DNA of 64,000 bases from Bacteroidaceae bacterium (GTDB lineage Bacteria > Bacteroidota > Bacteroidia > Bacteroidales > Bacteroidaceae), in assembly GCA_024688885.1 (NCBI GenBank), contig JAILDV010000046.1:1-64000 (forward strand), in the 5' to 3' direction. The notes under the pieces were generated by a model. That model was not told where the DNA came from, made no database searches, and was given only the letters and a program-made list of their open reading frames with translations. Shown in pieces: positions 33,587 to 41,654 of the stretch. Position 1 is the first letter of the stretch, and each line of letters opens with the position of its first letter. The translations under genes and the position numbers were made by a program.

Positions 33587-34681
33587 ATGCGGATTCTTCT
33601 GTTAGGTGATTATTCCAATGTGCATGCAACACTTGCCGAGGGTTTCAAAGCCTTGGGGCATGAGTGTGTGGTGGCCAGCGATGGTGACGGATGGAAGGAT
33701 TATCCGCGTGATATTGATTTGAAACGTGCATATGGTTTGAAGGGCAATGCCAGTTACTTGTGGCGACTGGTGAAGGCTTTGCCACAGATGAAAGGATTCG
33801 ATGTGGTGCAGCTCATCAACCCGATGTTTCTGGAACTGAAAGCAGAACGCATCTTCCCCATATACAAGTATTTGCGCCGTAATAACAAGAAGGTGGTGTT
33901 GGGCTCTTTCGGCATGGATTATTATTGGGTGTATGTAAACTCCTATCAGCGCCCTCTCCGATACAGCGATTTCAACTTCGGCGACACTGTCCGAACGGAT
34001 GAAGAGGCGGAACTGTATCGCCGTGAATGGGTTGGCACTGCAAAAGAAAGGCTCAATAGGATGATTGCCGACGACTGTGACGGCATCACTGCGGAACTTT
34101 ACGAATATTGGGTGACTTATCAACAGTTTAAGGACAAGATGAGGTTCATCCCAGCCCCCATCAAGATGCCACATGCGAGGGCAGAAGGTTCTTACAGGAA
34201 GAATGGGGTGGTGAAGCTATTTGTGGGCATCAGTAAGAATCGAAGTGCCTACAAGGGTACGGACATTATGCTGAAAGCAGCGCAAGCTGTGCAGGAGAAG
34301 TATCCTGAGCGGGTGCAGTTGCAAGTGGCTGAGGGTGTTCCTTTTGCCCAATATCAGGAGATGCTGAATGGCTCAGATGCCATTCTCGACCAACTCTACA
34401 GCTACACTCCAGCCATGAATTCCCTTTTGGCGATGTCGAAAGGTATCATCAACATCGGAGGTGGAGAACCTGAAAACTACGAGATTCTGGGTGAGGAGGA
34501 ACTGCGCCCCATTGTCAATGTGCAACCCACCTACGAAAGCTGCTACGAGGAAATTGAGCAATTGGTGCTTCACCCTGAGCGTATTCCTCAACTTCAAGAA
34601 CAGAGCATCGCCTATGTGAAGAAGCACCATGATTACATCAAAGTGGCGCAGCAGTACTTAGACTTCTACACCACTTTGTAA
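33587..34681 (+). CDS. GT-B fold glycosyltransferase-like protein
   Basis: 364 residues. The N-terminus MRILLLGDYSNVHATLAEGFKALGH is typical of GT-B transferases. A Rossmann-like second half contains KLFVGISKNRSAYKGTDIMLKAA and the donor-site-like segment GSDAILDQLYSYTPAMNSLLAMSKG, with EPENYEILGEEELRPI near the end. It resembles GT4-type enzymes in layout, but the usual EX7E motif is altered, so the donor cannot be called. Probably envelope glycan synthesis. Confidence 0.72.
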   Translation: MRILLLGDYSNVHATLAEGFKALGHECVVASDGDGWKDYPRDIDLKRAYGLKGNASYLWRLVKALPQMKGFDVVQLINPMFLELKAERIFPIYKYLRRNNKKVVLGSFGMDYYWVYVNSYQRPLRYSDFNFGDTVRTDEEAELYRREWVGTAKERLNRMIADDCDGITAELYEYWVTYQQFKDKMRFIPAPIKMPHARAEGSYRKNGVVKLFVGISKNRSAYKGTDIMLKAAQAVQEKYPERVQLQVAEGVPFAQYQEMLNGSDAILDQLYSYTPAMNSLLAMSKGIINIGGGEPENYEILGEEELRPIVNVQPTYESCYEEIEQLVLHPERIPQLQEQSIAYVKKHHDYIKVAQQYLDFYTTL

Positions 34682-34709
34682 CGTATCCGAATAATATATG
34701 ATGCGTTTT

Positions 34710-34741
34710 CCCTCGCTCCATCATCACTGACAGGGCGAGGG
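34710..34741. terminator. possible bidirectional hairpin between convergent genes
   Basis: CCCTCGC (34710-34716) pairs exactly with GCGAGGG (34735-34741), and a TTTT tract precedes it. It lies between the converging glycosyltransferase and M56 genes. The loop is long and there is no strong T tract on the right, so support is moderate. Confidence 0.4.
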
Positions 34742-34792
34742 GTGTACACTTAGAGCTTAACTAATCTTTGATAAATTACTAACACGTGTATG

Positions 34793-36820
34793 CTATTGTA
34801 GACGGAAAGTAACCGGGAGGGTGTACTTCAACCGAACCACCTGACCACGTTGCTTGGCGGGTGTCCAGTTGGGCATTCCGCGAAGGACTCTGAGGGCTTC
34901 TATGTTCAGCGCACCATAGGCTTCCTGTGGAATATCGTTTCCTTCAGCTGTTGTGCCCTGTGCATTGACAGCGATGCCATCTGATACGGGTTTCGCGTCC
35001 TTGACGACCTTGAAGTTGCTGAGTGAACCGTCTTTCTCGATGACGAATTGTACGAGGATACGTCCCTGAACACCATGCTCTGCGGAAATCTTAGGATAGC
35101 GGATGTTCTGGGCAAGGTACTGCATGAGGGCTGCCGGACCGCCGGGATACTGCGCTGGCTCTTCAACGACTTCGAAGATGGGATCATCGTGGATGGCGTT
35201 CTGGATGGTAGGTGGTTCAACATTCCATGTGGCAAGTTTTTCCTGATCATCTCCTACTGCTTTGTAGTATTCCCTGCCGTTCACAAGGATTTTCTGAACC
35301 TTCTTGCCGTTGATGGAGTAAGAGCCGTCCTCGTTCTTCTGAACGCCTGGGAGCCTATCCACAAATGAGGATTTCACCTTGATCTCAATCACTCCATTCT
35401 TGCCTTTCTCGCCATAGACGGCTGTGGCGGCTCCATCCTTGAGGACGGTGATGCTCTCAACATCATCTTCCTTAATGTTAAGGGCTTTGGAGATGGCTTC
35501 ATTGTCGAGCGTCCTGATGTCGGCAGGAAGATTGATTTCGACACCATTGACGATCACGAGTGGGTTGTCGTCATCAGGAGCTGTTGATGCTTCTTGGGTG
35601 TGGATGACGATGATGCCGTGCTTTTCCTTGTAGTTGTACTTTGCCGTTCCTTTCTCGGTCTTCAGCATTTCAAACTTGGAATTGGCGAGCAACGTCTTGT
35701 AGTTTCTCAGTTCGGCTTCAGTGGCTTGTCGCCCATCGATGAACACATATTCAGCGGTGCACTCGAAGAAGCCGTCGGCAGGCTTTCCTTCATGAGTGAA
35801 GCCAGTGATTCTGCCATACTGGTCAACGACGGGATGGATGGCGAAAGGCGTTTCGTCAACACTTTCCACGGTCGTGAGCACATTCTCTGTCACCTCGTTG
35901 ATGGTTGGCACGTTGGTGGTTTCCAATGTCTTCACCATATCTTCCACGGGGTCGGTCTCAATAGGTGTGGCGAAGGTATTGATCGTCAATGCCGCCACGG
36001 GGATGGCGCAAAGTGCTTTGAGCATGAGCCATCGGTTAGAAGGTTTCTGGTACATCATAATAATACGTTTTTTGAGTGAGCCGTGATTCAGATTGTTGGT
36101 GAAAGGCTGCAGTCGATTCCCGACCACCTTCATCACGAGAAGTTGTTGATATGATTTTGCATCGATGCCTTGATTGATAACAGCCTGGTCTGCCTCATAT
36201 TCATGCACCGCCTTGAGGTCGCGACTGAGGAACCAGATGAAAGGGTTGAACCACATGAGGGTCTTCATGCCTTGGAGCAGCAGGAGGTCGTAGGTGTGTC
36301 CCAAGCGGATATGCTCCTGCTCGTGGGTGAGGATATACTGACGACTACTCTCATAGTCCTTCACACTCATAACGATGTAGCGGAAGATGCTGAAGGGAGG
36401 TACGTCGTTGTTGTGCAGAATGACGGTGTTGCCTTGTGAGTCGGTGTGTCGCACGCCGCTGCTCATGAAGCGGATGAGTGAGGTGGCTTGCACCAATGTG
36501 AGGATGAGTATGATGGTGACTCCAGCCAAGTAGATCCACGTGAGTGCTTGAATCCACGTGATGCCTTGTGCTTGCTGTGCTGTGACGATAATGGGGGTCG
36601 TGTCGTGCTCAATGTAGTTCTGCACGATGTACACCTCTTCGTTCAGGGTAGTGGGGTGGGAGGTGGTGAAGTGGAACATCGGCATGACGATCGACACGAG
36701 CATGATGCCCACCAGCATGCAACGGTTGAACCGATGGAAGGTTTCTTTGCTTAGAAAGATAAAGAAACAACTGTATAGGAGTGCCAGCGTGATGGCGGCT
36801 TTGATAACGTACAACATCAT
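34793..36820 (-). CDS. BlaR1-like M56 metallopeptidase with TonB-type C-terminus
   Basis: 675 residues. Four membrane segments in the first 120 and at about 265-285 enclose a cytoplasmic zinc protease domain with HEQEH at 166-170. The periplasmic part contains a TonB-receptor plug-like piece (VVIVNGVEINLP... DDVESITVLKDGAATAVYG). The protein ends in a TonB C-terminal domain (IRYPKISAEHGVQGRILVQFVIEKDGSLSNFKVV ... MPNWTPAKQRGQVV). With the BlaI-type repressor 30 bp upstream it forms a sensor/antirepressor pair: a signal should trigger proteolysis and derepression. The inducer is unknown and no beta-lactamase is nearby. Confidence 0.88.
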   Translation of the reverse strand: MMLYVIKAAITLALLYSCFFIFLSKETFHRFNRCMLVGIMLVSIVMPMFHFTTSHPTTLNEEVYIVQNYIEHDTTPIIVTAQQAQGITWIQALTWIYLAGVTIILILTLVQATSLIRFMSSGVRHTDSQGNTVILHNNDVPPFSIFRYIVMSVKDYESSRQYILTHEQEHIRLGHTYDLLLLQGMKTLMWFNPFIWFLSRDLKAVHEYEADQAVINQGIDAKSYQQLLVMKVVGNRLQPFTNNLNHGSLKKRIIMMYQKPSNRWLMLKALCAIPVAALTINTFATPIETDPVEDMVKTLETTNVPTINEVTENVLTTVESVDETPFAIHPVVDQYGRITGFTHEGKPADGFFECTAEYVFIDGRQATEAELRNYKTLLANSKFEMLKTEKGTAKYNYKEKHGIIVIHTQEASTAPDDDNPLVIVNGVEINLPADIRTLDNEAISKALNIKEDDVESITVLKDGAATAVYGEKGKNGVIEIKVKSSFVDRLPGVQKNEDGSYSINGKKVQKILVNGREYYKAVGDDQEKLATWNVEPPTIQNAIHDDPIFEVVEEPAQYPGGPAALMQYLAQNIRYPKISAEHGVQGRILVQFVIEKDGSLSNFKVVKDAKPVSDGIAVNAQGTTAEGNDIPQEAYGALNIEALRVLRGMPNWTPAKQRGQVVRLKYTLPVTFRLQ

Positions 36821-36850
36821 GGGATTGACAATTTAACGATTTACAATGTA

Positions 36851-37237
36851 CTATTTGCTTTTAATCATTTCCATGATTTCCTGCAAATCCTTTTCCGACA
36901 CTTCTTCCTGTTTGGCGAAGAAGGAGAGCATGGATTTGAGAGAGTTTCCGAAGAAGGTGCTCTTCACTTCTTTCATCACGCGGTTGGTGTATGCCTCCCT
37001 GCTGATGGTGGGTGTGAACACGAAGGTCTTGCCGCCTCCTTCCTGCTTACGCGACTGGATGAAGCCTTTGTTGGTTAATATCTTCAGGAATGTGGCGATG
37101 GTGGAGTAGGCGGGTTTGGGTTCAGGGTACTCTTCGATGATTTCGTGGGTGGTCATCCCTTCCGCTTTCTCCCAAAGCACATTCATGATTTCCATCTCGG
37201 CTTTGGTCAGTTGTCTTTCTTCCTCGTTTCGTTTCAT
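36851..37237 (-). CDS. BlaI/MecI/CopY-family transcriptional repressor
   Basis: 128 residues. Winged helix with QLTKAEMEIMNVLWEKAEGMTTHEI and the recognition-helix region YSTIATFLKILTNKGFI. A C-terminal dimerisation region follows (residues 75-128). Relatives bind dyads as dimers and are inactivated by cleavage through an M56 partner; that partner is the next gene. Candidate binding sites with the core TTTAGAT overlap its promoter and continue towards the divergent gene at 37465. Confidence 0.9.
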   Translation of the reverse strand: MKRNEEERQLTKAEMEIMNVLWEKAEGMTTHEIIEEYPEPKPAYSTIATFLKILTNKGFIQSRKQEGGGKTFVFTPTISREAYTNRVMKEVKSTFFGNSLKSMLSFFAKQEEVSEKDLQEIMEMIKSK

Positions 37238-37288
37238 GTTTATTTAATGTTTTAGATATTTTTATTTAAGTTTTTAGATTTTCTGTGG

Positions 37289-37296
37289 CAAAGGTA
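37289..37296 (-). promoter_or_regulatory. -7 promoter element for the BlaI-M56 operon
   Basis: TACCTTTG on the minus strand, 51 bp before the repressor start. It abuts the dyad at 37297. Confidence 0.65.
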
Positions 37297-37312
37297 ATCT
37301 AAACTTTTAGAT
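37297..37312. promoter_or_regulatory. candidate BlaI-type operator dyad and related half-sites
   Basis: ATCTAAACTTTTAGAT is a 16-bp palindrome with one mismatched pair, placed directly upstream of the -7 element of the repressor gene. Related half-sites are TTTAGATATT at 37251, TTTTAGATT at 37272, and two TTAGATATT direct repeats at 37370 and 37391, 21 bp apart, upstream of the divergent gene. The spacing fits binding on one DNA face. Confidence 0.55.
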
Positions 37313-37423
37313 AACTCCAAATAAAAAGATGGAAAAATGCACATTAAACGAGAAGTTTAACTTTTTTTGTTAGATATTCAGCGACTTTTATTAGATATTA
37401 AGAAGGGTATTGGGATTTTTTTG

Positions 37424-37431
37424 TACCTTTG
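37424..37431 (+). promoter_or_regulatory. -7 promoter element for the divergent secreted-protein gene
   Basis: TACCTTTG, 33 bp before the start at 37465. The two TTAGATATT sites lie 25-55 bp upstream, where a repressor would interfere. Confidence 0.65.
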
Positions 37432-37464
37432 ACGCGCAAAAAATGAACTATAAATAGTAGATAT

Positions 37465-38361
37465 ATGAATACAAGGAAATTCTTTGGGGCGGTGCTGCTG
37501 TTGCTGTGCACCGTAACCCTCCAGATGAGTGGTCAGAATGCGAATGAGACTCTGCGCCAGAAGTATGAGCGTTTGGAAAAAGATGCTGATGCCAACCCGA
37601 CTGATTGGCAGAAACAGTATGCTGTGGCACAGATGCTGATACAGAAGGACAGCGAACTGCATGATCAGGAGAAGGCGAATAAGTTCTATGAACGCATCTA
37701 TCATATAGTGAGTGATATCAACGATGTTGTGCCTGATTCTGTGTACAATGAAGGCTGTTACATCCTGATGCTGAATGCCATGACTAAGAGTGACATAGAA
37801 AAAACGGTCTTCTATGCAGATGAACTCATTCGCCATGCTAAGCTGAAGAATGACATACAAAACTCATTTTATATTGGTGCTAATGCCCTTATGGCTCCTA
37901 TCATGATCATGCTTGAGCGTTCGGCTGGTGGATTAGATAAACTACTGGAGTTGCGCAAAATTATGGAAGAACGAAACTACAATGGTGTGGAAAACACCGA
38001 TGCGATGCTGGCGTTCTTCTATGACCAGACGTATAGTGAGTATCGTGAATGGGTGGCAGACAAATTGATGGAAGTCACCATCGAGGGGAAACCTTATGTG
38101 CTGATTGCCATGGGTGACTGGAATGTAGGGCAGCCCCTTATGGGATGGTCGGTAGACAAGCCTGATAGCAAGGTGGTGCTCGTTGATGAGAATCTGAAGG
38201 TGTATGACAATCTGCATGGCGCCATGCAGTTCAACTTCAGTTGGGACGGACAAAATACTGCCATCGTGAAGGCAGAAAACACCACGGTACGTCTCATCAC
38301 CGTCACGCCAGAACGGCGCCAGCAAATGGTTGAGGCATACAAAAAGTATCTCATGAAGTAA
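37465..38361 (+). CDS. secreted helical-repeat protein, putative target of the BlaI-type repressor
   Basis: 298 residues. Signal peptide (MNTRKFFGAVLLLLCTVTLQMSGQ). The first 190 mature residues are helical with a TPR-like look (LRQKYERLEKDADANPTDWQKQYAVAQML). The last 90 are beta-rich (KPYVLIAMGDWNVGQPLMGWSVDKPDSKVVLVDENLKVY). No catalytic motif. It is divergent from the BlaI-M56 operon with shared candidate operators, so it may be part of that regulon. Confidence 0.72.
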   Translation: MNTRKFFGAVLLLLCTVTLQMSGQNANETLRQKYERLEKDADANPTDWQKQYAVAQMLIQKDSELHDQEKANKFYERIYHIVSDINDVVPDSVYNEGCYILMLNAMTKSDIEKTVFYADELIRHAKLKNDIQNSFYIGANALMAPIMIMLERSAGGLDKLLELRKIMEERNYNGVENTDAMLAFFYDQTYSEYREWVADKLMEVTIEGKPYVLIAMGDWNVGQPLMGWSVDKPDSKVVLVDENLKVYDNLHGAMQFNFSWDGQNTAIVKAENTTVRLITVTPERRQQMVEAYKKYLMK

Positions 38362-38383
38362 AATCGCTTCAAGTTTCGGATAT

Positions 38384-38520
38384 TTTTCACAACGGATTAC
38401 ACTGATTTCACGGATTTTTCGTCGCAGGGGCGACGATGGCCGGGTGCAGAAAATCCGAATGGCAGGAGCCGCCGAGGCTCAAAAAAAGCCGTATAATCCG
38501 TGCAATCCGTTGTGGAAAAA
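38384..38520. repeat. 137-bp inverted-repeat intergenic element
   Basis: The left arm reads CACAACGGATTACACTGATT and the right arm AATCCGTGCAATCCGTTGTG; the outer 10-12 bp are exact complements. The middle is GC-rich with small hairpins (CGTCGCAGGGGCGACG). It fills the gap between two convergent genes. Similar 'AATCCGTGTAATCCGTTGTG' repeats are, as I recall, common in Bacteroidales genomes. Confidence 0.65.
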
Positions 38521-38545
38521 CACTTGCGAGAGTTGAGTAAATCGC

Positions 38546-40591
38546 TTACTTCAGGAATTCTTTCATTGATTCGTGATAGATGTTGCCATAGCCTGCTACA
38601 TTATAGAGTGTCACGTGGCTACCTACCGTGTTGATGAAGAGACGGTAGTAGAGGTCGCGCAGTGGGATTTCAGGTGAATTGATGATGCAGTCGTGCAAGG
38701 TGGCAGTGTAACGGTTGGTCATCCATACGTGGAGGTCGGTGTTGTAGATGTCTGCCTTCGATGTCTCGTAAGGATTGGCTGCTGTGATGGCGAGGATGCC
38801 AGGGATTCCTTCTGTAGCACTCATCACACTACCTGAATAGCAAGCTTCAGTGAGGCAGAGGAGTTTGCGGTATTTTTGTCCCTGATGCATTGCCTCGAAG
38901 GTTTCTTTGGCGAGTTGGGTGGTGAACCCCTCTTCTCGTTCGAGCCAAACCATTTGTCCGGGAACACCGTGACCGCTCCAGAAGACAAGCACGTTATCAT
39001 CTTTGTCAGCTTGAATGACAGCTGGCAATTTATCACTTTTTTCTCCACAGAGGATGTGCTTGATGTCGGAAGGCTCCAACTGGCTTGTATGGTAGTCAAT
39101 GTTCACATTCTGGTAGAGGTTATCACCATTCGGGCGCACCTGCACGATTCCCTTTTGGGGGTTGCTGGCATTGTTGGCGATGTCATCCTCTATGATAAGC
39201 ACGATATGGTCATCGTCATAACCCTGTTTGCGCAGGATTTGATACATCTGCAGCACATCTGCCTGATGGCGGTAATTGCTCCATCCATTGCTTCCAGCTA
39301 CCAACAATGCCCACTTTTGGTCAAGGGCAGGGTAGGTCATACCCGAATCATCCTCATCTTTGAATTCCTGCATGAGCTGCGTTTTCCAGTTCCATGCACC
39401 TAAAGTCGCATCGGTACGGTGAGAACCCGTAGAGGAGATGTAGTCGAGGATGATGTAACGTCCTTGATAGAGCAGATAATGATAATATGTGGTGGAAAGC
39501 ACGGTGGTGTAAACATTGCGGTCAAATGCAATAGGACCACAAGCACCGGCAATGTGTGCATCGGCAACTATCTTCAATGAATTGTTCAGCGACTCATTGC
39601 CCGAAGCGGAGAGTTGGTTAATGAGTGCCCAATTGAGCATGACCACTGCATCGTAGATTTGTGCAGCACCTAAGGTGGGCTGCTGACCGTATTTGATTTC
39701 GTAGAGAATGTCGAAGCCAGACTCTGGTGCTGCTCCGAAGGTGATGCCCTCGATGCCTTCTGCTTTGGCACCAAACCGGTCAAGTACATCCACTCCATAG
39801 GCGGTGTCACTGTAAAGTCTGCGCGATTGGCTGTTGGCACGCTTGAACGCTCCTTCGATGGTTTCGATTTCTTTCGACACACAAATCACCACGTCTGCAT
39901 TCTCTTCAGCTGCCTTCTGGCTTTCTTCTGCAAGTGTCTCGGGACGGAAATCATGGATGCCTTTCACCTCCAACCCCAATTCTTCTGCTTGGAAACCGAA
40001 CCACTCCACGAAGGTTCTGCCATAGAGGGTTTCACGATTGGCAAGCAAAGACACAGTCTTGGCACCATAATAGAGGGCGCGGCTGAGTAGAATTTCACAC
40101 TGTGTGATGTCACTTTCCACCATTGCCCAAAGGGAACCTGTGGATGCATAAGCGCGTGTCAGTTCTTCGGCAGTGGCAATGGTGAGGAAAGGTTTGTGGG
40201 CAGGGCAGAGCGAAGCAGCGAGTGTGGGTGCGTCAGCGCTGTATTTGCCGCCTATCACAGCCACAATGTCGTCACGTTGAGCCAATTTTTCAGCCAGTTC
40301 CTCTATGTTCTCCTCTTCTTCGTCATACCACTCAAATTCCATCTTCACCATCTGTTTCTCCTTCTTGTTGGGCGTGTTGAGGATGTTCTGTTTTTGTACT
40401 TCATTCACGCCATTGACAGCCATTTCGATGGTTTGTTCCCAATGTTTCTGCTGCTCATGGTTCATTGGAAGCACCACAGCCACTTTACGCACCTGCCAAT
40501 CAATGTGCTCGTCAGATGCAACGTCGTTTTTGTCGGTGCATGCCATCAGCAGCAATGCCACCAACCCTATCAGCCATTTATTTCGCTCCAT
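38546..40591 (-). CDS. lipoprotein: periplasmic-binding-protein fold fused to a legumain (C13) cysteine peptidase
   Basis: 681 residues. Lipobox LLMAC with Cys 18. Residues about 35-385 form a type-1 periplasmic-binding-protein/ANF-receptor-like domain (VAVVLPMNHEQQKHWEQTIEMAVNGV; VIGGKYSADAPTLA; VSLLANRETLYGRTFVEWF). Residues about 425-665 are a peptidase C13 domain that looks strikingly like eukaryotic legumain: LLVAGSNGWSNYRHQAD at 430-445, DDIANN at 469-474, RPNGDNLYQ at 486-494, the catalytic His in SGHG (His 541) and the catalytic Cys in TEACYSGS (Cys 584). Legumains cleave after Asn (or Asp). The layout suggests a surface or periplasmic ligand-controlled protease. Last gene of the minus-strand row; its start overlaps the BMP-type lipoprotein gene by 14 bp. 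Confidence 0.9.
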   Translation of the reverse strand: MERNKWLIGLVALLLMACTDKNDVASDEHIDWQVRKVAVVLPMNHEQQKHWEQTIEMAVNGVNEVQKQNILNTPNKKEKQMVKMEFEWYDEEEENIEELAEKLAQRDDIVAVIGGKYSADAPTLAASLCPAHKPFLTIATAEELTRAYASTGSLWAMVESDITQCEILLSRALYYGAKTVSLLANRETLYGRTFVEWFGFQAEELGLEVKGIHDFRPETLAEESQKAAEENADVVICVSKEIETIEGAFKRANSQSRRLYSDTAYGVDVLDRFGAKAEGIEGITFGAAPESGFDILYEIKYGQQPTLGAAQIYDAVVMLNWALINQLSASGNESLNNSLKIVADAHIAGACGPIAFDRNVYTTVLSTTYYHYLLYQGRYIILDYISSTGSHRTDATLGAWNWKTQLMQEFKDEDDSGMTYPALDQKWALLVAGSNGWSNYRHQADVLQMYQILRKQGYDDDHIVLIIEDDIANNASNPQKGIVQVRPNGDNLYQNVNIDYHTSQLEPSDIKHILCGEKSDKLPAVIQADKDDNVLVFWSGHGVPGQMVWLEREEGFTTQLAKETFEAMHQGQKYRKLLCLTEACYSGSVMSATEGIPGILAITAANPYETSKADIYNTDLHVWMTNRYTATLHDCIINSPEIPLRDLYYRLFINTVGSHVTLYNVAGYGNIYHESMKEFLK

Positions 40592-41648
40592 ATTCTACCT
40601 CCTTCTTGATGGCTTCCTGCCGGTTGGCTTCCACACCCGCTTTCAGCTGTGGGTAGCGGTCAGCAATCTGCCAATTGATGTAGCCACTCTCCAACCCGTA
40701 GTGCTGATAGCGAGGCAAATCTTTTTGGTTATACCAATTGGTGAGATGGTCATAGAGTACGAGGTCAATACGTTTCACCATCGAACCGACAATCAGCGTT
40801 GAATAGGCACTTTGGTCTGTATCCATTCCCGCTGTGTAGATGCCACAATCGGGGTTTTCACGCAAGTAGCGGTAGGCTCCCATGTTAGAGCCTCCTGCTA
40901 CTGCGTAAATAAAATCGTATTGACCATCGTAGTCATACATTTTCTTATACAATTCTGTAGGCATGCCATATCCTGTCCAATCGTCGGCAATTGCACCGAC
41001 AACAGCCACAGAGCCGTCTTCTGCCTTTCCGAAACCTTCCACAAAACCGTCTCGGGCATCGTAGGTGGTGGTGTTCTGTCCGTTGCCGAGTAAAACGAGC
41101 GGATGTTTGCAGCCCAATTCCCGTGCTGTCTTACCAGCCAGCCACGAGGCACCATACATGCTGATGCCAAATGTCCTGATCTGTTCCGTTTCGTCTCCGC
41201 TGTCTTCAGCTTCGAAAGCCAACACACAGCGATTGATGTTCATCTCGGCATTAGCAAACACCTGTCGGGCAATGTCAACATAGTCGGAAGACGCAAGCAC
41301 CAACAGACGACGAGGAACAGTACCTTTATCGTCAATGGGCTTGTCAATATTCTCCCACCACGACTTGCAGGCAGACTCCACATCTTCCAAACTGGTGGGG
41401 GTGATGAATCGGATGGTCATGCCCTGACTGTGCTCATTCTCCATCAGTTTGATGCCACGCAGAATCTGGTCGTTGTAACTGCCGTCACCTAATCCGTCAA
41501 TCGAGAACAGCACAAGCACTTCAGCTTGCACAGTTGGTGTCTCTGTGTTGGATGCGTCATCGTCTTTATTGCAGGAGGTAACACAGTGACCTATCGTCAG
41601 CAGCATGACTGCTGCCAGCAGCTTGGTGAGGATATAGCTTGTCTTCAT
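40578..41648 (-). CDS. BMP/PnrA-type ligand-binding lipoprotein
   Basis: 356 residues with lipobox VTSC (Cys 26). The fold is that of basic membrane proteins/PnrA-like binding proteins: LFSIDGLGDGSYNDQILRGI at the start, FGISMYGASWLAGKTA, and the ligand-site region FIYAVAGGSNMGAYRYL and GIYTAGMDTDQSAYS. Classical members bind nucleosides for ABC import; no ABC permease or ATPase is nearby. Translationally coupled to the legumain fusion, which carries its own binding-protein domain, so the two probably work together in sensing. Confidence 0.82.
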   Translation of the reverse strand: MKTSYILTKLLAAVMLLTIGHCVTSCNKDDDASNTETPTVQAEVLVLFSIDGLGDGSYNDQILRGIKLMENEHSQGMTIRFITPTSLEDVESACKSWWENIDKPIDDKGTVPRRLLVLASSDYVDIARQVFANAEMNINRCVLAFEAEDSGDETEQIRTFGISMYGASWLAGKTARELGCKHPLVLLGNGQNTTTYDARDGFVEGFGKAEDGSVAVVGAIADDWTGYGMPTELYKKMYDYDGQYDFIYAVAGGSNMGAYRYLRENPDCGIYTAGMDTDQSAYSTLIVGSMVKRIDLVLYDHLTNWYNQKDLPRYQHYGLESGYINWQIADRYPQLKAGVEANRQEAIKKEVEYGAK

Positions 41649-41654
41649 GCTTTA

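Noticed and set aside
36817-36820. Choice between MM start codons for the M56 protein
   Set aside because: Both are possible and differ by one residue; this has no functional consequence.
38546-40591. Frameshift fusion of two separate genes
   Set aside because: The frame is continuous across the linker between the binding-protein and C13 domains, and there is no internal start with its own promoter.
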